Shown here: piece by piece, positions 58,873 to 64,000 of the stretch
Layout of the letters: each line of letters begins with the position of its first letter
Position numbering within the stretch: position 1 is the first letter of the stretch
Assembly (NCBI RefSeq): GCF_000576305.1
Contig: NZ_BAVZ01000002.1
Coordinates: 1 to 64,000 of the forward strand
Length of the DNA stretch: 64,000 nt
Direction of reading: 5' to 3'
DNA from: Paenibacillus pini JCM 16418
GTDB lineage: Bacteria; Bacillota; Bacilli; Paenibacillales; Paenibacillaceae
Program-made: the position numbers and the translations under genes
Notes under the pieces: model-generated
What the model saw: only the letters and a program-made list of their open reading frames with translations
The model's database searches: none
What the model was told of the DNA's origin: nothing

Positions 58873-59095
58873 TCGAATGGATGAAGTATGACCCTTACAG
58901 CCGCGCTATCGAAAGTCATGTTACCCACCTAGTCACCTAGTAATGAATGATGATGGTCCTCATGTTGCACAACACGCTAAATCACTGGACAGTCCAGGTT
59001 ATAAATGGTACGGAATCGGTGGATATAGCATTACTGATGTAACACATTATACAGAAATCAATTTACCTAAGTTGGAGGTAGAGAGTAGTGAATAA
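58869..59095 (+). pseudogene. Small phage gene (DUF551-like) broken by an 8-bp tandem duplication
   Basis: ATG 58869 gives MIEWMKYDPYSRAIESHVTHLVT and a stop. CACCTAGT occurs twice in tandem (58926-58933, 58934-58941). Removing one copy gives HVTHLVMNDDGPHVAQHAKSL in one frame to the stop at 59093, a 72-aa protein ending in SITDVTHYTEINLPK, similar to the THW..LP end of DUF551 proteins. So it is a slippage-type mutation, not a random indel. Confidence 0.75.
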
Positions 59096-59153
59096 ACAAC
59101 CAGAGCGCTTGTAAGCGCCGACGCACAAAGATTAACAGAGAGGAGGCTGAAGC

Positions 59154-59363
59154 ATGAATGTAAAAGCTAAAACATACTGGGTATGGACAGATAAAGCCGA
59201 AGCAAAGAATCCAGCACGTACACGATCAGGTGAGCAAGTCTGGATACAACACCTATATGAAGCCCCACAATGGTTGCTAGATGAAGGTTTGATACAGGAC
59301 GCAGAAGAGGTAGATAAAGAAGGTCAAATGAGTATTTTTGATTATATAGAGGGGGTGATATGA
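59154..59363 (+). CDS. Hypothetical phage protein with clamp-binding-like C-terminus
   Basis: 69 aa behind GAGGAGGC. MNVKAKTYWVWTDKAEAKNP... ending EGQMSIFDYIEGVI. QMSIF fits the beta-sliding-clamp binding motif (QL[SD]LF). Acidic C-terminal half. May bind host DnaN; untested. Confidence 0.65.
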   Translation: MNVKAKTYWVWTDKAEAKNPARTRSGEQVWIQHLYEAPQWLLDEGLIQDAEEVDKEGQMSIFDYIEGVI

Positions 59364-59461
59364 AAACAGCAAAAAATCCACCGCAGTGATTTGGTCGTCG
59401 CACGGTGGACTCAAACAAGTGTTCCTCTCGTTAAATATAACACACGAGGGGAATGAGGGGA

Positions 59462-59853
59462 ATGTTGTTGGCTGAAAAAACATGGGAGCAAGGGGAGCTC
59501 TTTCCGTCAGTTACTGCTGCTGACAAGTTGTTCACAAGAAGACTTTTGGAAAACTATATGAAGAACAAACAGATGGTAGAAGCATTTGCCCAGAAAACCA
59601 CTCTACCAGATCAGATGCAAAGAGTTTACCAATCAAAAAAGAGGAAGTAGAGAATATAGAGTTAGCTTTTAATTTGATTCAAGACCCTGATGTAAAACGG
59701 ATTATCGAACATCGATTCTTCAAGCTAAAACGGTATAGTACGACAGTCGTTTATTTTGAAAATATTATGAGTGGAAGTACAGTTGATAGGTATATCGATA
59801 ATGGGGTTGGGGCCATTGCGGATAGCTTGAAATTGTGGGGAATTATCTCATAA
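59462..59853 (+). pseudogene. Late-gene transcriptional regulator, ArpU/sigma-like (one-base frameshift)
   Basis: First part MLLAEKTWEQGELFPSVTAADKLF ... RVYQSKKRK-stop ends at 59650. One more A in the A-run 59635-59640 gives YQSKKKEVENIELAFNLIQ and an open frame to 59853 with IIEHRFFKLKRYSTTVVYFENIMSGSTVDRYIDNGVGAIADSLKLWG, a sigma region 4-like helix-turn-helix. Corrected length about 130 aa, at the place where ArpU/RinA-type late activators are found. The start may be TTG 59468. Family assignment is by context and pattern. Confidence 0.65.
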
Positions 59854-59898
59854 AAGTGAGGGTGAATTGACGGTACGATGAAGGCGTTCTGACGGCGG

Positions 59899-59958
59899 TT
59901 AGGGGATAAAGTAGATACATAGAGAGCGAGTCTCTCGGGTGTATCTGCTACCCCTTAT
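59899..59958 (+). ncRNA. Long hairpin in the prophage late leader region
   Basis: AGTAGATACA pairs with TGTATCTGCT, extended outward by AGGGG/CCCCT and inward by GAGAG/CTCTC, about 60 bases in all. Part of the gene-free 59854-60262. A second hairpin, GAGAGT TTAAAATC ACTCTC with outer GCGG-GAG/CTC-CGC, lies at about 60033-60075. Whether this is an RNA gene is an inference from structure. Confidence 0.4.
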
Positions 59959-60000
59959 CGTTGCAGAACTCGACTATACTGAATGGCAATCCTGATTTTA

Positions 60001-60151
60001 GGACCCTATGCACTTTGTTGCGGTGGTATGGATGCGGGAGGACGAGAGTTTAAAATCACTCTCAACGCACTCCGCCCGGGCGCGATAGAAATACGGGCAT
60101 TATATTATGGCCTTCATGGTAGATGCAGGTTCGATTCCTGTAAGGGTCATT
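60001..60151 (+). ncRNA. tRNA-like 3' end (T arm and acceptor) without normal tRNA body
   Basis: GCAGG TTCGATT CCTGT (60125-60141) is a perfect T arm, followed by AAGGGTCAT like an acceptor 3' side. Two 5' partners exist: TGGCCTT at 60108-60114, giving a tRNA lacking the anticodon arm (with TTCATGGTAG like a D loop), or GACCCT at 60002-60007, enclosing about 150 structured bases. No CCA. Could be a tRNA deletion remnant, a captured attachment core, or a structured RNA. Confidence 0.4.
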
Positions 60152-60174
60152 AGTTATAACCTTTCTCCTATATA

Positions 60175-60200
60175 GCCGTTCTCTATGGACGGCACTTTTT
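60175..60200 (+). terminator. Terminator after the structured region
   Basis: GCCGTTC TCTAT GGACGGC followed by ACTTTTT. It closes the gene-free stretch from 59854. Confidence 0.75.
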
Positions 60201-60262
60201 CAAATCACAGGTCGCTGATGAAATCAGTGGCTTTTTAATTATGTGTTAAAGGAGTGAATTGA

Positions 60263-60400
60263 GTGGGTGCGAACAAGAAGCCGCCAGTGCGGCAATCGTT
60301 AAGGTGCAAGGGCTGTATATGGGGCAAATGGGAGGCATCTGCTCAGTTTTGCTCAAAGCCTATTGTATGCGTTAAGCCGGATGGCGGTGTTAAAAAATGA
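60263..60400 (+). CDS. Small cysteine-rich phage protein, 45 aa
   Basis: GTG 60263, 8 bases after AGGAG. MGANKKPPVRQSLRCKGCIWG ... FCSKPIVCVKPDGG: four Cys in a CxxC...C...C pattern, probably a zinc ribbon-like fold. Overlaps the recombinase start by 4 bases (ATGA), so coupled. Confidence 0.7.
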   Translation: MGANKKPPVRQSLRCKGCIWGKWEASAQFCSKPIVCVKPDGGVKK

Positions 60401-60945
60401 ATTTTGTTCAGCCGATCCGTGATTCAGAAGTCCTTCAGGATATAAAGGATTTTTTGGAATACACGAATTACAGGAACCTCATTATGTTTCTAATTGGTAT
60501 TTGTACCGGCCTTCGGATCAGCGATATTTTAAGGCTTCGGATTAGAGATGTCAGTGGTTCACATATCTCTATTCGCGAGAAGAAGACAGGTAAGCAAAAA
60601 CGTATATTTATTACGCCTGAGTTGAAGGAGAAGCTCACTCCATACATTGAGGGCAAACCGCCAAATGAATATTTGATAAGAAGTCGGGAAGGAATCAACC
60701 GTCCCATTACTCGTGAGATGGCATATAAAATCATTCGCTCAATAGGAGATGAGTTCGGTCTATCAGAGTTGGGTTGCCATACGCTTCGCAAAACTTTCGG
60801 ATACATTTTTTATAACATAACGACAGACAAGGACATAGGGATGCTGCAGGACTATTTTAACCATGCAACTTCCAAGATAACACTACGATACATCGGCATG
60901 GAACAAGACAGTATGGATGCAGCTCTAAAACGCCACAAAACGTAG
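60397..60945 (+). CDS. Small tyrosine recombinase (catalytic domain only)
   Basis: 182 aa. Catalytic residues: Arg in GLRISDILRL, Lys in REKKTGKQKR, HxxR in CHTLRKTFGY, His near YFNHATSK and Tyr in LRYIGMEQD. The N-terminal core-binding domain of normal integrases is missing. Second recombinase of the element, in a late position before the terminase and 245 bases after a tRNA-like 3' end. Its role (dimer resolution, inversion or packaging) is unknown. Confidence 0.85.
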   Translation: MNFVQPIRDSEVLQDIKDFLEYTNYRNLIMFLIGICTGLRISDILRLRIRDVSGSHISIREKKTGKQKRIFITPELKEKLTPYIEGKPPNEYLIRSREGINRPITREMAYKIIRSIGDEFGLSELGCHTLRKTFGYIFYNITTDKDIGMLQDYFNHATSKITLRYIGMEQDSMDAALKRHKT

Positions 60946-61114
60946 TCAATTACTCATATTGAGGATAGGTGAAACTGTTTTTAAGAATAGCAGATGAAGC
61001 CTTGATCCAATAGAGTTTTTTCGAGATGCACGAGTTTAACACATTATAAGATATGTGTAATTTAATCGCTCAAATATTTCCAGTTATTATGATGAGAAAC
61101 GGAGGCGTTACAAG

Positions 61115-61426
61115 GTGGATGCTGTCGAAATTAAAGATAGAAAAAAGGTATCGAATGTATTCGAAAAGGTAGCAAATGAGGTTGCTGAAATTGTGAAAGA
61201 AAAGAATATTGCGTATGGTGATTCTTTTAATACTTGCGGTGAGTTTTTGAAATTGTTATATCCCAATGGCATTGCTCCAGACCAATATTCTGATGCTCTA
61301 TGTATGGTTCGTATCTTTGATAAGCAAATGAGGATTGCGAACAAGAAGGATGCGTTTGGTGAATCTCCATACCGCGATATTACTGGATATGGATTACTTG
61401 GTGTGGTGAAGGATGAGGGAATGTAA
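61115..61426 (+). CDS. Nucleotide modification-associated domain 1 (DUF1599-like) protein
   Basis: 103 aa, GTG 61115 after GGAGG. EKNIAYGDSFNTCGEFLKLLYPNG, MVRIFDKQMRIANKKDAFGESPYRDITGYGLLGVV matches the Nmad1-type alpha-helical domain (related to MazG-like folds). The preceding 60946-61114 shows no gene. Confidence 0.68.
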   Translation: MDAVEIKDRKKVSNVFEKVANEVAEIVKEKNIAYGDSFNTCGEFLKLLYPNGIAPDQYSDALCMVRIFDKQMRIANKKDAFGESPYRDITGYGLLGVVKDEGM

Positions 61427-61783
61427 ATGCCATCTTCAGCTAATAAGCCATGTAGCCGTCAAGGATGTAACAAGCTCACTCGTGAGCGCTTCTGTGACGA
61501 TCATACAAAGGATAAGCACCAGTACGATAGATACCGAGGCACGGCTGCACAGCGTGGCTATGACAGCAGGTGGCGTAAGGCTAGGCTAGGTTACTTACAG
61601 AAGCATCCACTGTGTGTATATTGCTTCAAGGTAGACAAGCTGACTGAGGCTACGGTAGTCGATCACATCAAGCCGCATAAGGGTGATAAGGAACTTTTCT
61701 GGAATAGTAGCAACTGGCAATCCCTTTGTGCGTCTTGTCACAGTTTCAAGACAGTTAAGGAAGATGGAGGTTATGGAAAATAA
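61427..61783 (+). CDS. HNH endonuclease
   Basis: 118 aa, starts right after the previous stop. Zinc Cys pairs CSRQGC and CVYCF..., HNH core TEATVVDHIKPHKGD... NWQSLCASCHSFKT. Such HNH proteins next to terminase assist cos cleavage and packaging in HK97-like phages. Confidence 0.92.
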   Translation: MPSSANKPCSRQGCNKLTRERFCDDHTKDKHQYDRYRGTAAQRGYDSRWRKARLGYLQKHPLCVYCFKVDKLTEATVVDHIKPHKGDKELFWNSSNWQSLCASCHSFKTVKEDGGYGK

Positions 61784-62450
61784 TGAATATATTCATAGCA
61801 AGAGTTATGATATTATCATTATTAAAATAATTAGTCTGTTATGGGGGGATTATTTGGATTGGCAGAACGTTATACCTTTTGCACCCTTATTTACACCATT
61901 GATAGCGTCTGGTGCTATTTATTTTTCATTTAGACAGTATCGATTTCAAAAATACTTAGGATTTGTTGAAAGGCAACTAGATCAATTTTATGGTCCAATG
62001 CTTGGATGTATAAATTATCTAGATGCAAATAGAGCGCTAAGAATATTCCTTTACGAAAAAGAAAGTGAAGTAATGAACGATAATGATATAGATGAATTTC
62101 TTGATAACAAAGTAAGACTTGAATACATTAATAACTCAATTGCATACGATAATAAAATATTTCTAGAACAGGTATTTCCTCAATATAGAAAGATGTTGAG
62201 TCTTTTTTCTGAACACAGCTCTTGTGTACTCCCTGAGACTATGAAACATTACCAGACTCTTTATAAGTTTGTAGGGATTTGGGAAAGACACTTTGCAAAA
62301 GCTGTGAATCGAGAAGTTGTAGCCCGATTAGATTTTGAAGAAGACAAGTTAATAGATCTATACTTAAACATTCGCCAAACGGTTGATAAGCTTCAAAAAG
62401 AACTACTGTCAAAAAAATCTCATGAAAATTTAAAAAATAAGATTAAATAA
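61773..62450 (+). CDS. Membrane-anchored hypothetical protein (moron candidate)
   Basis: 225 aa from ATG 61773 (GGAGG only 2 bases upstream; 61764 or TTG 61854, behind GGGGGGA, are alternatives). One clear membrane segment (about 31-50, FAPLFTPLIASGAIYFSF) followed by a soluble helical part (RQLDQFYGPMLGCINYLD). AT-rich and has its own terminator, inserted between HNH and terminase. Could be a lysogenic-conversion or anti-phage gene; no family recognised. Confidence 0.65.
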   Translation: MENNEYIHSKSYDIIIIKIISLLWGDYLDWQNVIPFAPLFTPLIASGAIYFSFRQYRFQKYLGFVERQLDQFYGPMLGCINYLDANRALRIFLYEKESEVMNDNDIDEFLDNKVRLEYINNSIAYDNKIFLEQVFPQYRKMLSLFSEHSSCVLPETMKHYQTLYKFVGIWERHFAKAVNREVVARLDFEEDKLIDLYLNIRQTVDKLQKELLSKKSHENLKNKIK

Positions 62451-62486
62451 AGAGCTGAGACATAGGATCTCCGCTCTTTATTTTAA
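62445..62486 (+). terminator. Terminator after the membrane-anchored gene
   Basis: AAATAAAGAGC / GCTCTTTATTT stem overlapping the stop codon, followed by TAATG. Makes the gene upstream a self-contained unit. Confidence 0.8.
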
Positions 62487-62509
62487 TGTTAGTTAATATT
62501 TTTAACTCT

Positions 62510-62572
62510 AGCAGCCCCCCGGGGGTCACGAAAAATTAATGAATCACAGTAGACCGTGTGGGGGTCAAACGT
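62510..62572 (+). other. Probable cos region
   Basis: GC-rich CCCCCGGGGG palindrome at 62516-62525 in AT-rich surroundings, followed by GGGGGTCACG, repeated as GGGGGTCAAACG at 62560-62571. Just upstream of the terminase small subunit with an HNH gene nearby, the usual place for the cohesive-end site. Confidence 0.5.
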
Positions 62573-62617
62573 AAAAAAATGGCCCCAACGAGAGTTTGCG
62601 TTGGGAGGAGGGATTAA

Positions 62618-63100
62618 ATGGGGCAAATTGTAAGATTTGAACATCAGCGAGTGGGTCAGAAAGGCGGAGGCAAACATTGGACTGAGCAGGAAGTGAAAGA
62701 ACGTGAAGCCGCCGCTCAGAAATTTGTCCGTAAGAAAAAAAGAAAAATGAAAGTTCCCGATTGGCTAACCGACGAGGCTCGTAAAGTTTGGCGGAAGACC
62801 ATAAAGGATATGGAAGAGTTTGATGTATTAGACAAGGTGGATGAAGACGTTCTCGGGACATACTGCGATGCAGTTGCCAAGTACCAAGAAGCAAACAACT
62901 TGATTGATCAGAATGGTTATACAGAAATCAATGCACAAGGAAATAGCGTTGTGAGTGCTTACGTTAAATTGGCACAGAGTTATTCACGAATAATTCTGTC
63001 TTATTCTAATAAGCTCGGCCTTAACGCAGAAGCCAGAGCAAGACTAGCTAAGAAGATGTCTGAAGGAGGGGATGATCCTAATGAAGAACTCTTCGATTAA
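62618..63100 (+). CDS. terS: Terminase small subunit, P27 family
   Basis: 160 aa behind GGGAGGAGGG. VPDWLTDEARKVWRKTIKDMEEFDVLDKVDEDVL, YCDAVAKYQEANNLI and LNAEARARLAKKM are P27-family features. Recognises the packaging site. Confidence 0.9.
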   Translation: MGQIVRFEHQRVGQKGGGKHWTEQEVKEREAAAQKFVRKKKRKMKVPDWLTDEARKVWRKTIKDMEEFDVLDKVDEDVLGTYCDAVAKYQEANNLIDQNGYTEINAQGNSVVSAYVKLAQSYSRIILSYSNKLGLNAEARARLAKKMSEGGDDPNEELFD

Positions 63101-64000
63101 TTTGGAGGACGTACACCCAACAAATCGTTATGCTGCTGAAATCGTTATGGGTATTCGTCCTAGTTGTCTGCTGGAAAAACTAGCATGTCAGAGACATCTA
63201 GACGATCTGAATCGTCAAGGCACAGATAACTTCCCATATGTATTTGATGAGAGTCGTGCTGATCGAATATTTCAGTGGTTTGAAAAATGCTGTAAACACG
63301 TTCGCGGACCGTTCTCAGGACAATTCATAGACCTATTACCATTTCAAAAGTTTGACTTAGGATGCGTATTCGGATGGGTACATATGGATTCTGGAAAGCG
63401 TAGGTTTAAGAAGTCATTTAATATGCGCGCGAGAGGTAATGTTAAGTCAACCGAGATGAGTGGACTAGCCCTGTACGGAATGTGCGGTGACTGTGTTTAC
63501 CCACCAGGTATGACGCATATGAAGAGATATGAAGATAGTCCCGAAGTAGAATGCGCAGCAGTTGATAAAGGACAGGCCAAACGTGTATGGCTAGATTCTC
63601 AAAAGATGGGAGAGAACAGTCCTGATATATTGAAGAGACTTCGTATTAAGCGAACCTATATTGAACACTCTTCCCGAGGCGGCTGGCTACGCCCACTTTC
63701 TAAGGATACGAAAAATAAAGACTCAGGTGCGCCGTGCCTTGTAATTATTGACGAGTACCACGCCCATCCATCCAGTGAGATCCATGACGTTTTATACTCA
63801 GGTTTCGGCAAGCGGCTGCAATCATTAATGATGATTATTTCAACAGCGGGAAAAGATGCTGAGAATAGTCCTTGCAAAAAGGAATACGATATTCTTTGTA
63901 AAATGCTCGTTGGTGACAGCCCTATGAACGAAACCTATTTTTGCATGATTCGAGAGATTGAAAAAGAGGACGACCCTCACGATGAGGAAATATGGGTGAA
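63081..64000 (+). CDS. terL: Terminase large subunit (partial, runs off the window)
   Basis: First 306 codons. ATG 63081 behind GAAGGAGGGG, overlapping terS by 20 bases. HPTNRYAAEIVMGIRPSC start, FDESRADRIFQWFEKCCKHVRG, PFQKFDLGCVFGW, Walker A-like ARGNVKST, Walker B LVIIDEYHAH and ISTAGKD. The packaging ATPase; the nuclease domain lies beyond 64000. No stop codon seen. Confidence 0.93.
   Translation, partial: MKNSSINLEDVHPTNRYAAEIVMGIRPSCLLEKLACQRHLDDLNRQGTDNFPYVFDESRADRIFQWFEKCCKHVRGPFSGQFIDLLPFQKFDLGCVFGWVHMDSGKRRFKKSFNMRARGNVKSTEMSGLALYGMCGDCVYPPGMTHMKRYEDSPEVECAAVDKGQAKRVWLDSQKMGENSPDILKRLRIKRTYIEHSSRGGWLRPLSKDTKNKDSGAPCLVIIDEYHAHPSSEIHDVLYSGFGKRLQSLMMIISTAGKDAENSPCKKEYDILCKMLVGDSPMNETYFCMIREIEKEDDPHDEEIWV

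Larger units (their letters stand above)
49040..64000 (+). mobile_element. Prophage (left part, siphovirus type), runs off the window
   Basis: Module order integrase, repressor/cro switch, replication, small accessory genes, late regulator, HNH, terminase is that of a temperate tailed phage. It lies right after cymR, where B. subtilis has the iscS-like yrvO. Capsid, tail and lysis genes and attR must lie beyond 64000. The left edge is approximate. Confidence 0.9.

Noticed and set aside
59105..59118. GCGCTT GT AAGCGC hairpin
   Set aside because: Short stem between small genes, no T-run, 2-base loop is not stable in RNA.
60077..60151. A complete canonical tRNA ending at 60151
   Set aside because: No 7-bp acceptor partner at the right distance, no anticodon loop with U33; only the T arm and 3' side are present.

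Overview
The window reads as a Gram-positive, endospore-forming Bacillales chromosome, most likely Paenibacillus or a close relative. Evidence: sporulation genes (bofC-like, a large SpoIID/LytB protein, spoVB); the bofC / ruvAB / queA-tgt-yajC / spoVB-comN-secDF / recJ-apt-relA-dtd-hisS-aspS-tcdA / rarA-cymR order known from Bacillus subtilis; a ruvC gene that B. subtilis lacks; a T-box leader; strong AGGAGG ribosome binding sites; and frequent TTG or GTG starts (ruvC, spoVB, recJ, apt, uraA, helD, mnmA, cymR). The genus is inferred from overall gene content, not from a search.

Layout. 1-620: six tRNA genes (Lys, Leu, Gly, Arg, Leu, Pro) and a terminator. 677-49000: chromosomal core. It holds bofC, ilvE with a divergent LysR regulator, ruvCAB, spoIID-like, the queuosine genes queA-tgt with yajC, membrane and sporulation genes (PAP2, YrzE, YrbG, spoVB, comN), secD-secF, a CDF-like transporter, recJ and apt. 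Then comes an accessory carbohydrate-type operon (binding lipoprotein, two permeases, DUF4127, FAD oxidoreductase) behind a cre-like site, followed by uraA, relA, dtd, stress proteins, T-box-hisS-aspS-tcdA, a purine permease, yhaM, helD, rarA, mnmA and cymR. 49040-64000: the left part of a siphovirus-type prophage placed just after cymR and running off the window. It has a leftward integrase and repressor, a cro-like gene across a three-operator switch, replication genes (O-like initiator, helicase loader, DnaB), small accessory genes, a late regulator, a structured non-coding region with a tRNA-like 3' end, a second small tyrosine recombinase, HNH nuclease, probable cos region and terminase small and large subunits.

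Sequence quality. Nine conserved core genes (ilvE, ruvB, queA, secD, recJ, relA, tcdA, helD, rarA) and one prophage gene each carry exactly one missing base in a short homopolymer, while the protein is otherwise perfect on both sides. Several are essential or near-essential, so these look like assembly or base-calling deletions. They are typed as pseudogene only because the reading frame given is broken. A different kind of lesion, an exact 8-bp tandem duplication, breaks a small prophage gene at 58926-58941.

Most interesting non-standard signals: a hairpin repeat that carries the ribosome binding site of the next gene, found before both apt and helD with a compensatory base change; the structured, tRNA-like region 59899-60200 in the prophage; the DUF4127/FAD/ABC operon of unknown substrate; and several small genes (54, 45, 40 and 33 codons) that are easy to miss.
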